64,000 nucleotides of DNA, taken from contig NZ_WOYQ01000021.1 in the NCBI RefSeq assembly GCF_011620665.1, forward strand, positions 1 through 64,000. The letters are read 5' to 3'. Below the pieces are notes generated by a model that saw only the letters and a program-made list of their open reading frames with translations, was not told the origin of the DNA and did not search any database. Made by a program: the position numbers and the translations under genes. Position 1 is the stretch's first letter; each line of letters opens with the position of its first letter. Positions 7,088 through 17,247 of the stretch are shown in pieces. Source of the stretch: Microbacterium sp. (GTDB lineage: Bacteria > Actinomycetota > Actinomycetes > Actinomycetales > Microbacteriaceae).

Positions 7088-9913
7088 ATGCCCGCCAGAG
7101 TTCACGCGCTGCTGGTCGTGCGCCCCGACGGGCGCGTGCCCGCCGATCTGCATCTGCAGCGGACGCTTGCTGCTCTTCGAGAACAGTCGCGCCCGCTCGA
7201 CGTGCTGACCATCGTGCTGTGCGGGACGGATGCCGTCATCTCGCGGCTCGCCGCCGACTCCGGAGCGGAGGGGGTGATCGCCGCCGACCGGCGGACCTCT
7301 TTCGCCGAGGCCGTTTCGATGGGGAGCCGGCGGATCGACGGCGACGCAGTGTGGCTGCTGGCGCAAGACACCGCGCCCGCGCCCGATGCCCTCGTCCGCC
7401 TCGCGGGCGCGCTCGAGACCGCTCCCTCCGTCGCCGTCGCAGCACCCAAGCTCGTCCGCTGGGACGACGCCGGTCAGATCGTCTCGCTCGGCACCTCGAT
7501 GACTGCGCTCGGACGCACGGTGCAGCTCGCCGAAGGGGAACTGGATCAGGGGCAGCACGACTCCCGCGAAGACGTGATGGGCGCCGACGCCCGCGGCCTG
7601 CTCGTGCGGACGGCCGCGTGGCGCGAGCTCGACGGCATCGATGCGGCGCTGGCCGGCGCCGACGAAGGGCTCGACCTGGGCGTGCGTGCCCGGCTCCGCG
7701 GGGACCGCGTGGCCATCGTGCCCGGCGCGGTGATCGCCGTCGCGGGCGACGGCGTCGCCGGGGCGCCGGTCTCATCCGCAGCCTGGGGGCGACGCGCGTA
7801 TGCCGGGCGGACCGCGCAGCTGCACCGGCGTCTCGTCTACGCCCCGGGACCGGCGGTCCCACTGCACTGGCTGAGCGTTCTTCCGCTCGCGTTTCTCCGG
7901 ACGCTCGGGCACCTTCTGGCAAAGCGACCAGGGCAGATCGGTCCGGAATGGGCATCCGCCGCGACCGCTGTCGCGCGGTTGGGTCCCGTGCAACGGGCGC
8001 GATCACGCATCCGCCGTACGCGCCGATCGAGCTGGGCGCAGCTCGCGCCGCTCCGGGTGACCTCTTCGGAGCTGCGTCAGCGGTTCGACTCCGATTCGTC
8101 CCGTGCGGTCGGTCCCGGCCGCAGCGAACTGCGCTTTTTCAGCGGCGGCGGGGCATGGATCTTCCTTGCCTTCCTCGCCGTATCGATCATCGTGTTCACG
8201 TCACTTCTCACGTGGCCCGTGCTCGCCGGCGGGGCTCTCGCGCCGCTTCGAGCGACGGTCGGGCAGCTGTGGGCCGACGCCGCGAGCGGGCCCCGCGCGC
8301 TGGGCTGGGCGACCTCCGGGCCGGCCGACCCCTTTGCCGCGCTGATCGCCGCGATCGGGTCGCTCTGGCCCGCGGCGCCCTCGCGGGCTCTCGTCGTCCT
8401 GTGGATTCTCGCGATGCCGCTGGCCGCTCTCGGCGGGTGGTTCGCCACGACGCGTGTGAGCGAGCGCAGCGGCCTTCGCGCACTCGGCGCGGCCGGGTGG
8501 GCGCTGGCGCCGATGTTCCTCGCCGCACTGACCGAGGGTCGCCCGACCGGCGTGCTCGTGCACCTCCTGCTGCCCTGGTTGGTGTTCACTGCGGCAGCCG
8601 CTCATCGCTCGTGGAGCGCGGCCGCCGTCGCCTCGGTCATCGCCGTTCTCGTCCTCGCCTGTGCCCCGTCTCTCGCGCCGGCTCTGCTGCTCCTCTGGGT
8701 TCTTGCGATCGTGCTCACCGTGACACTCCGCCGCGGCGCCGGTCTTGGCCGGGTGATCTGGCTCCTCGTTCCGACCGCGGTGATCTTCGCTCCGCTCGTG
8801 TGGACGCGTGTGCGCGCCGGCGACCCCTGGTCGCTGCTCGCCGACCCGGGAGTGCCCCTGGCACCCGAGGCGCGCATCGACCTCGTGCGACGGATCTTCC
8901 TCGCCGCTGGATTTCCCGGTACGGATGCCGGCGGCTGGGCTGCTGCGACCGGCTCGTCCGCCGTGTGGATCACCCTCGCGGTCGCACCGCTTCTTCTGCT
9001 CGCGCTGCTCGCCCCGGCCCGCGGACGCCTGATCCCGGCATCCGTCCTGCTGGTGACCGCTCTCGTGGGCCTCGCGACGGCGACCCTCGCGATCGGCGTG
9101 GTGCTGAGCTCGGACGGAACCGAGCCGGTGGGCCTCTGGCCCGGCGCAGCGCTCAGCCTCTACTGGTTCGGCCTGCTCGGTGCGGCGCTGACGACTCTCG
9201 ATCTCTGGCGGGTCCGTGTCCGGGTCCGCGGATCCGTCGCCGCCGCGATCGTGATTGTGCTCGCCGTGGCCGCGGTGCCCGCGCTGACCGCCCCGCTGCG
9301 CGGCGCATCGGCTCTCATCGAGGGCTCGGCCAGCACGCTCCCGGCCTACGTCGCCGCGGAGGGGCGCGCTGGCTCGGATCGAGCCACGTTCGTGATCACG
9401 CCGACCTCGGGAGGCGCTGTCGTCGACGTCGTGTGGGGTGGGACGGCCGCTCTCGGAGGTCAGTCCACGCTCCGTTCGGCCCGGACGTCGCCGGACGCCG
9501 GTGACCGCGAGGCTGCGCAGGTGGCCGCGGCGCTGATCGCCGACCCCGAGGGAGATGCCGTGGACCGCCTGGCAGCCCACGGTGTTGCGTTCGTGATGCT
9601 CGGCGATGACGGGTCGGCGGACTCCGACGACGCGCGAGAGCTGCGCATCCAGGCGATCACCTCGCTCGACCAGCGGGACGACCTGGAGAAGGTCGGCGAG
9701 ACCGCCAAGGGTCTGCTGTGGCGGGTTTCGGCCGGCGTCGCCGAGCGGACCGCGCCGTCGGCCGTGCAGCAGGCGGATGCGGGCCGCACGGCCGCTCTGC
9801 AGCTCGGGATCGTCGCCGTCGCCCTGTTGCTCGCCGTCCCCACGCGCCGCTCGCTCACCGACGCGCGGCGCTGGCCGCGGGTCATCGGCATCGGCGCAGG
9901 GCGGCGACGATGA
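7088..9913 (+). CDS. Large membrane-bound GT2-type glycosyltransferase
   Basis: This 941-residue protein begins with a soluble GT2-like domain (about residues 1-230: a start resembling VHALLVVRPDGRVP, the segment ALREQSRPLDVLTIVLCGTD, and GADEGLDLGVRARLRGDRVAIVPGA as the acceptor-side region) and then continues with about twelve hydrophobic helices interrupted by loops. This architecture is known from actinobacterial glycosyltransferases encoded near whiB2, but the substrate is unknown. A classical DXD triad is not obvious in the N-terminal domain, so catalytic activity is uncertain. Its last codons overlap the DUF5719 gene (ATGA), so the two products are probably made together. Confidence 0.7.
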   Translation: MPARVHALLVVRPDGRVPADLHLQRTLAALREQSRPLDVLTIVLCGTDAVISRLAADSGAEGVIAADRRTSFAEAVSMGSRRIDGDAVWLLAQDTAPAPDALVRLAGALETAPSVAVAAPKLVRWDDAGQIVSLGTSMTALGRTVQLAEGELDQGQHDSREDVMGADARGLLVRTAAWRELDGIDAALAGADEGLDLGVRARLRGDRVAIVPGAVIAVAGDGVAGAPVSSAAWGRRAYAGRTAQLHRRLVYAPGPAVPLHWLSVLPLAFLRTLGHLLAKRPGQIGPEWASAATAVARLGPVQRARSRIRRTRRSSWAQLAPLRVTSSELRQRFDSDSSRAVGPGRSELRFFSGGGAWIFLAFLAVSIIVFTSLLTWPVLAGGALAPLRATVGQLWADAASGPRALGWATSGPADPFAALIAAIGSLWPAAPSRALVVLWILAMPLAALGGWFATTRVSERSGLRALGAAGWALAPMFLAALTEGRPTGVLVHLLLPWLVFTAAAAHRSWSAAAVASVIAVLVLACAPSLAPALLLLWVLAIVLTVTLRRGAGLGRVIWLLVPTAVIFAPLVWTRVRAGDPWSLLADPGVPLAPEARIDLVRRIFLAAGFPGTDAGGWAAATGSSAVWITLAVAPLLLLALLAPARGRLIPASVLLVTALVGLATATLAIGVVLSSDGTEPVGLWPGAALSLYWFGLLGAALTTLDLWRVRVRVRGSVAAAIVIVLAVAAVPALTAPLRGASALIEGSASTLPAYVAAEGRAGSDRATFVITPTSGGAVVDVVWGGTAALGGQSTLRSARTSPDAGDREAAQVAAALIADPEGDAVDRLAAHGVAFVMLGDDGSADSDDARELRIQAITSLDQRDDLEKVGETAKGLLWRVSAGVAERTAPSAVQQADAGRTAALQLGIVAVALLLAVPTRRSLTDARRWPRVIGIGAGRRR

Positions 9914-11316
9914 CCAGCACACGGGTCGCTCGGACTCCGCGCAGGCAGGTGATCGTGGGCACCGTCGTCGCGATGGCCATCGCGGTCGGCGGGGTGGGCA
10001 CCGTGCTCACGGCGTGGCCCGGCCTTTCCCGCGAACCGGCGGCGATCACTGCCGCTCCGGCCGCGACAGCATCGGTGGCGACCTGCGGCGGACCTCTTCT
10101 GGCGGCGGGGCGGGAGTCCGCCGCCGCCGCGCTGGCGGACGCCGCGGCACAGCGTGTCGTGTTCGGAGCATCGGACGGAGCCGTGCCCACGTCGAGGCAG
10201 CTCACGGCAGCGAGCGTGATCGGGGGCGGGGGACCGCTCGCCGTGACCGCCGAACCCGTCGACGGCGCACGGACCGATGTGGCCGCGGCGGGATCCGCGC
10301 AGATCGATGAGACGGACTTGCGCGGGTTCGCGGCATCCGCCTGCACGCGGGCGACGATGGAATCCTGGCTGGTCGGCGGCTCGGCGGCCACGGGAGCCGC
10401 CGACCTCGTCGTCCTGGCCAATCCGGGCGATGTGGCCGCGCGCGTGACGCTCACCGTCTATGGCGCCGAGGGCGCATCGACGCCGGCCGCCGGTGCCGAC
10501 CTGCGCGTTGCAGCCGGCGCGCAGCGCGTGATCGCGCTGGCTGCCCTGGCGCTCGGCGAGGAGAGTCCGACCATCCGCGTCACGGCGGCCGAGGCTCCCG
10601 TGCGTGCGTCGCTGCAGACCAGCCTCACCCGGGTTCTGGTCCCCGTCGGTGTCGATCAGGTCACCGCGACGACGACGCCGGCGCGCGACCTCGTGATCCC
10701 GGGATTCGCGATCGCCCAGGAGCCGGGAGCGGCCGACGTGAGCGACGTCGCGGCGTTCGTGAGGCTGCTGTCCCCGAGCGCGCCGGCGACAGCGAGCGTC
10801 ACGGTGTGGAGCGACGCCGGCCAGGTCGGCGATGCCGTGTCGGTCGACCTCGCGGCCGGTGTGCCGCTCGAGCTCGAACTCGCCGGGCTGCCGGTGGGCG
10901 TCTACACCGCGCGCATCACGTCGAGCGCCCCCATGACCGGTGCCGTGTGGAGCACGTCCGGCTCCGGCGGCGAATCCGATTTCGCATGGTTCGTCGCCGC
11001 GCAGGAGCTCGCCGCTCCCGCGCTCGTCGCCGTCGCGGCCGGGCCATCGCCGACGCTGACCGTGACCTCATCCAGCGACACCGATCGGCGGGTCCGGCTC
11101 GTCGCCGGGGCCGGGGCCGGCTCTGTCGAGGAGATTGTCGTGCCAGCCGGGCGCGCGGTGTCGGTCCCGCTCCAGAGCGATCGGGTCTACCAGGTCATCC
11201 CCGACGGCGACGGAGTACGAGCGGCAGTCGCCTACGCCGGACCCGGCCGGCTCGCCGGCTACCCCGTGTCAGCCGGCGATGTCGCGGCAGCATCGCTCGA
11301 GGTGTTCCCGCGTTGA
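9910..11316 (+). CDS. DUF5719-family exported/membrane-anchored protein
   Basis: A 468-residue protein with one N-terminal membrane anchor (about residues 12-36, VIVGTVVAMAIAVGGVGTVLTAW) and a long extracytoplasmic part rich in Ala, Gly, Val, Ser and Thr, arranged in repeated beta-like stretches (for example AADLVVLANPGDVAARVTL). It fits DUF5719, a family seen beside large membrane glycosyltransferases in actinobacteria. The ATG at 9910 overlaps the stop of the glycosyltransferase gene. I infer that it acts outside the membrane with that enzyme, perhaps as an accessory or acceptor-handling subunit; no catalytic motif can be seen. Confidence 0.65.
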   Translation: MTSTRVARTPRRQVIVGTVVAMAIAVGGVGTVLTAWPGLSREPAAITAAPAATASVATCGGPLLAAGRESAAAALADAAAQRVVFGASDGAVPTSRQLTAASVIGGGGPLAVTAEPVDGARTDVAAAGSAQIDETDLRGFAASACTRATMESWLVGGSAATGAADLVVLANPGDVAARVTLTVYGAEGASTPAAGADLRVAAGAQRVIALAALALGEESPTIRVTAAEAPVRASLQTSLTRVLVPVGVDQVTATTTPARDLVIPGFAIAQEPGAADVSDVAAFVRLLSPSAPATASVTVWSDAGQVGDAVSVDLAAGVPLELELAGLPVGVYTARITSSAPMTGAVWSTSGSGGESDFAWFVAAQELAAPALVAVAAGPSPTLTVTSSSDTDRRVRLVAGAGAGSVEEIVVPAGRAVSVPLQSDRVYQVIPDGDGVRAAVAYAGPGRLAGYPVSAGDVAAASLEVFPR

Positions 11317-11331
11317 GCGGGTCCGGCCGGC

Positions 11332-11760
11332 TCAGATGAAGCGGAAGCGGTCGGGACCGAGGTCCCAGGGGTCACGCCCCAGATACTCGGCCGCCGCGCG
11401 GAAGACGCAGCTCTCGATCGTCATGCGACGGTGCAGTTCATCATCGCGGTGCAGGTGGCTCAGACGCTCGATCGGCAGCCGGTAGAGGATGATGCGTCGC
11501 TCGTCGGTCAGCACCGTCCAGCGCGGAATGCCCTCGTCGTCCGATGCCGGCGGCATGGCGCCCACCTCGAAACGGATGTCGCGCAGTTCGGGCCATGCGC
11601 TCCGCAAGAACTCGGCGGCCGTTCCGACCGTGAGGTCGAAACGCTCAGCGCGCGTCTCGAGTGGGGGGAGCGGGGGACGCACGACCGGGCTGCGATCGTC
11701 GCGTCCGTGTCGGCCATGCCGCGTCGGCCGACGGGGCGGCTGTGCCGCGCGCCGTCTCAC
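11332..11760 (-). CDS. Minimal zincin-like metallopeptidase family protein (PF06262-related)
   Basis: A protein of about 142 residues, conserved in actinobacteria next to and divergent from DUF3499, as in mycobacteria beside whiB2. The basic N-terminus is followed by LTVGTAAEFLRSAWPELRDIRFEVGAMP, a basic stretch IILYRLPIERL, and the C-terminal block DDELHRRMTIESCVFRAAAEYLGRDPWDLGP. The canonical HExxH zinc motif of this family is not visible: the corresponding helix reads RRMTIESCVFRAAAEYLG, so it may have lost peptidase activity. The start is uncertain: the GTG at 11760 is chosen because a very short ORF ends on it; an ATG at 11808 is possible. Confidence 0.65.
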   Translation of the reverse strand: MRRRAAQPPRRPTRHGRHGRDDRSPVVRPPLPPLETRAERFDLTVGTAAEFLRSAWPELRDIRFEVGAMPPASDDEGIPRWTVLTDERRIILYRLPIERLSHLHRDDELHRRMTIESCVFRAAAEYLGRDPWDLGPDRFRFI

Positions 11761-11780
11761 GAGAGCCGCATCCGTGACAT
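11757..11780 (-). CDS. Possible 7-codon leaderless leader ORF
   Basis: On the minus strand TAGAAT (11787-11792) is followed after exactly 6 nt by an ATG at 11780, which opens a 7-codon frame (MSRMRLS) whose TGA overlaps the GTG at 11760 of the metallopeptidase gene. Position and spacing fit a leaderless start with translational coupling, but so small an ORF may be chance. Confidence 0.3.
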   Translation of the reverse strand: MSRMRLS

Positions 11781-11832
11781 GCTGCCATTCTAGTCGGCGG
11801 CGCGGCATCCGAACCGGAGCACCGGCGCCGAG

Positions 11833-11838
11833 TACCGT
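11833..11838 (+). promoter_or_regulatory. -10 box TACCGT, leaderless-type
   Basis: TACCGT ends 7 nt before the ATG of the DUF3499 gene at 11846. Confidence 0.5.
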
Positions 11839-11845
11839 GGGCACG

Positions 11846-12052
11846 ATGCGCGAGAGACTCTGCTCCAAGGTGGCCTGTGCCCGTGAGGCCGTGACGACGC
11901 TGACCTACGACTACGGCGATCAGATGGCCGTCGTGGGTCCGCTCGGCGGTGCGGGAGCCCCGCACGCGCACGACCTCTGTGCCATCCATACCGACCGGAT
12001 GTCGTTCCCGAAGGGCTGGACGGTCGTGCGGCACGAAACACTGCGCGTCTGA
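11846..12052 (+). CDS. DUF3499 family protein
   Basis: A 68-residue protein of DUF3499, a small actinobacterial family of unknown function found beside whiB2 and the divergent metallopeptidase gene in mycobacteria. It carries CSKVACAREAV near the N-terminus and HDLCAIHTDRMSFPKGW later; the pattern C-x4-C ... C-x2-H resembles a zinc-ribbon metal site. The ATG at 11846 follows TACCGT by 7 nt. The gene is so small and basic that a nucleic-acid or protein-binding role is conceivable, but nothing shows it directly. Confidence 0.8.
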   Translation: MRERLCSKVACAREAVTTLTYDYGDQMAVVGPLGGAGAPHAHDLCAIHTDRMSFPKGWTVVRHETLRV

Positions 12053-12067
12053 GACTCCTTCGCGTGG

Positions 12068-12073
12068 CAGAAT
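12068..12073 (+). promoter_or_regulatory. -10-like box CAGAAT before ahcY
   Basis: CAGAAT ends 6 nt before the ATG at 12080; the first base departs from TANNNT, but the spacing matches the other leaderless-type starts. Confidence 0.45.
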
Positions 12074-12079
12074 TGCCGG

Positions 12080-13558
12080 ATGCCGACACCCGCCTCGCCC
12101 GCTTCTCTCCTCGACCACGCCCAGGACTTCGTCGTCGCCGACCTGTCTCTCGCTGAGGCAGGACGGCACCAGCTGCGGCTTGCCGAGAACGAGATGCCCG
12201 GCCTCATGGCCCTCCGCGCCGAGTTCGGTCCCACTCAGCCGCTCGCGGGAGCCCGGATCGCGGGATCGCTGCACATGACGGTGCAGACGGCCGTACTGAT
12301 CGAAACCCTCGTGGCGCTCGGCGCCAAGGTGCGCTGGGCCAGCTGCAACATCTTCTCGACGCAGGATGAAGCGGCGGCGGCGGTCGCCGTCGGCCCCCAC
12401 GGCACCGTGGAGAACCCCGCCGGGATCCCGGTTTTCGCCTTCAAGGGCGAGACGCTGGAGGAGTACTGGGCGCTCGCAGACCGCATCTTCGACTGGTCGG
12501 CCGAGGGCTACGCGGGCCCGAACCTCATTCTCGACGACGGCGGCGACGCGACGCTCCTCATCCATCGTGGCGTGGAGTTCGAGAAGGCCGGCGCAGTCCC
12601 CGATGCGGGCGACGGCGACTCGACCGAGTACCGGATCGTCCTGGAGACCCTGCGGGCGAGCCTCGCCCGCGACCCCCAGCGATTCACGCGGATGGCCGCG
12701 GACATGATCGGTGTGACGGAAGAGACCACCACGGGTGTCCACCGCCTGTACGAGCTGCACGCCGCCGGCGGACTGCTGTTCCCGGGGATCAATGTCAACG
12801 ACTCGGTGACGAAGTCGAAGTTCGACAACAAGTACGGCATCCGTCACTCCCTGCCCGACGGGATCAACCGCGCCACCGACGTTCTCGTCGGCGGCAAGGT
12901 CGCGTTCATCGTGGGATACGGCGATGTGGGCAAGGGTGCCGCCGAGGCGCTGCGAGGCCAGGGCGCCCGGGTCATCATCGGTGAGGTCGATCCGATCTGC
13001 GCTCTTCAGGCCGCGATGGACGGATTCCAGGTCGCCAAGCTCGACTCGGTCATCGGCGACGTCGACATCCTCATCACCGGCACGGGCAACACCCGCGTCG
13101 TCACGAAGGAGCACCTTCAGTCGCTCAAGCACCTGGCGATCGTCGGCAACGTGGGCCACTTCGACGACGAGATCGACATCGCGGGCCTGGAGGCCCTGCC
13201 GGGAGTCGAGAAGATCGAGATCAAGCCGCAGGTCCACGAGTACCGGATGCCGGGCGGCCACAGCATCCTGGTGCTGTCGGAGGGACGACTTCTCAACCTC
13301 GGCAATGCCACGGGTCACCCGTCGTTCGTGATGAGCGCGTCTTTCACCAACCAGGTGCTCGCGCAGCTGGAGCTCTACACCAAGCCGGAGGACTACCCCG
13401 TCGGCGTCTACGTGCTGCCGAAGGTGCTCGACGAGAAGGTCGCGCGGCTGCACCTGGCGGCGATCGGCGTTGAGCTCACCGAGTTGACCGAGGAACAGGC
13501 CCGCTACATCGGCGTGCCGGTCGAAGGTCCTTACAAGCTCGATCACTACCGCTACTGA
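12080..13558 (+). CDS. ahcY: Adenosylhomocysteinase
   Basis: A 492-residue cytosolic enzyme that hydrolyses S-adenosylhomocysteine to adenosine and homocysteine, removing the product of methyl transfer. The length fits the long bacterial form with the extra insertion. The NAD-binding loop is [18 protein letters not shown] at about residues 273-290; [22 protein letters not shown] and [16 protein letters not shown] are the substrate-side signatures, and the C-terminus [13 protein letters not shown] carries the conserved Lys-Tyr pair. In mycobacteria it is followed by tmk and mtrA; here a fur-katG pair comes next. Homocysteine links it to metX/metY near 50 kb. Confidence 0.97.
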   Translation: MPTPASPASLLDHAQDFVVADLSLAEAGRHQLRLAENEMPGLMALRAEFGPTQPLAGARIAGSLHMTVQTAVLIETLVALGAKVRWASCNIFSTQDEAAAAVAVGPHGTVENPAGIPVFAFKGETLEEYWALADRIFDWSAEGYAGPNLILDDGGDATLLIHRGVEFEKAGAVPDAGDGDSTEYRIVLETLRASLARDPQRFTRMAADMIGVTEETTTGVHRLYELHAAGGLLFPGINVNDSVTKSKFDNKYGIRHSLPDGINRATDVLVGGKVAFIVGYGDVGKGAAEALRGQGARVIIGEVDPICALQAAMDGFQVAKLDSVIGDVDILITGTGNTRVVTKEHLQSLKHLAIVGNVGHFDDEIDIAGLEALPGVEKIEIKPQVHEYRMPGGHSILVLSEGRLLNLGNATGHPSFVMSASFTNQVLAQLELYTKPEDYPVGVYVLPKVLDEKVARLHLAAIGVELTELTEEQARYIGVPVEGPYKLDHYRY

Positions 13559-13602
13559 TCCGACGACGCGTCGGAGATCGTTCACCGCGGAGTCGGGAAG
13601 AT

Positions 13603-13625
13603 TTGTTTTGATCCGGTCAAAACAA
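13603..13625 (+). promoter_or_regulatory. Fur-type operator: 9-5-9 perfect inverted repeat
   Basis: TTGTTTTGA (13603-13611), TCCGG, then TCAAAACAA (13617-13625) form a perfect inverted repeat. It is a strongly AT-rich island in a 70% GC region and sits immediately upstream of the TAGGCT -10 box at 13629, so binding would block RNA polymerase. This is the expected place for autoregulation of fur-katG by the Fur protein. Confidence 0.8.
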
Positions 13626-13628
13626 GCG

Positions 13629-13634
13629 TAGGCT
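13629..13634 (+). promoter_or_regulatory. -10 box TAGGCT of fur, leaderless-type
   Basis: TAGGCT ends 6 nt before the ATG at 13641 and directly follows the operator-like inverted repeat. The furA mRNA of mycobacteria is likewise leaderless. Confidence 0.7.
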
Positions 13635-13640
13635 GAAGGC

Positions 13641-16390
<2,750 letters not shown>

Positions 16391-16401
16391 CCACACCCCT
16401 T

Positions 16402-16441
16402 GAATGAAGGTCCGCTCCGGATCCGGAGCGGACCTTCATTC
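16402..16441 (+). terminator. Perfect 40-nt palindrome after katG
   Basis: Two perfectly complementary 20-nt arms meet at 16421/16422 with no unpaired loop in DNA. In RNA the stem would be about 18 bp with a 4-nt loop. No U-run follows, which is usual for actinobacterial stem-loops. It should insulate mtrA from fur-katG and may also form a cruciform. Confidence 0.75.
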
Positions 16442-16475
16442 GGTGACGCTGCGGCTCCGTCACAGACCGGTCCGC

Positions 16476-16481
16476 TACTGT
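16476..16481 (+). promoter_or_regulatory. -10-like box TACTGT before mtrA
   Basis: TACTGT lies about 60 nt upstream of the mtrA ATG; a clear -35 is not seen. It would give a leader that contains a GAAGGA ribosome-binding site. Confidence 0.35.
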
Positions 16482-16542
16482 GGCAGTGCGCCGACCTCTC
16501 GGCACCTGGCACCGGCCGAACCCCGAAGGACGAACGAAGCCC

Positions 16543-17223
16543 ATGACCGCTCGGATTCTCGTTGTCGATGACGACACCGCTCTGGCGGAGATGATCGGCA
16601 TCGTCTTGCGCACCGAGGGATTCGACCCGGTCTTCTGCGCCGATGGTGGCGCCGCGCTCGAAACCTGGCGGGCAGAACGTCCGGAGCTCGTGTTGCTGGA
16701 CCTCATGCTGCCCGGGATGGACGGGATCGAGATCTGCACCCACATTCGTGCCGAGTCCGGCGTGCCGATCATCATGCTCACGGCCCGCACGGATACCGCC
16801 GATGTCGTCCGGGGGCTCGAATCGGGGGCCGATGACTACATCGTCAAGCCGTTCAACCCCAAGGAGCTGGTCGCCCGCATCCGCACGCGTTTGCGCCCGG
16901 CATCCACTCTTGACGCCGTGACCCTGCGGATCGGCGACGTGAGCGTCGACGTCGCCGCGCACGAGGTCAGGCGCGGCAGCACGATGATCGCGCTCACCCC
17001 GCTGGAGTTCGAGCTGCTCGTGGCCCTGGCGTCCGCTCCGCAGCAGGTGTTCTCCCGCGAAATGCTGCTCGAGCAGGTGTGGGGTTATCACTACAAGGCA
17101 GATACTCGACTGGTGAACGTGCATGTCCAGCGTCTCCGCGCAAAAGTCGAGATCGACCCCGACAACCCCAAGATCGTCACGACGGTCCGTGGCGTCGGCT
17201 ACCGCGCAGGCGCGGTCGCCTGA
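16543..17223 (+). CDS. mtrA: Two-component response regulator MtrA
   Basis: A 226-residue OmpR/PhoB-type regulator. The receiver domain (about 1-120) has the acidic pair in VVDDD, the phospho-acceptor Asp in LVLLDLMLPGMDG, and the conserved Thr and Lys (MLTART, DDYIVKPF). A winged-helix DNA-binding domain fills the C-terminal half and ends in the family motif VRGVGYRAG. With MtrB and LpqB it forms the essential actinobacterial system that ties cell-wall metabolism and division to replication. The ATG at 16543 has GAAGGA upstream. In mycobacteria tmk precedes mtrA; here katG does. Confidence 0.96.
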   Translation: MTARILVVDDDTALAEMIGIVLRTEGFDPVFCADGGAALETWRAERPELVLLDLMLPGMDGIEICTHIRAESGVPIIMLTARTDTADVVRGLESGADDYIVKPFNPKELVARIRTRLRPASTLDAVTLRIGDVSVDVAAHEVRRGSTMIALTPLEFELLVALASAPQQVFSREMLLEQVWGYHYKADTRLVNVHVQRLRAKVEIDPDNPKIVTTVRGVGYRAGAVA

Positions 17224-17247
17224 CCGTCCGGACACGTTCCCGGTCCG

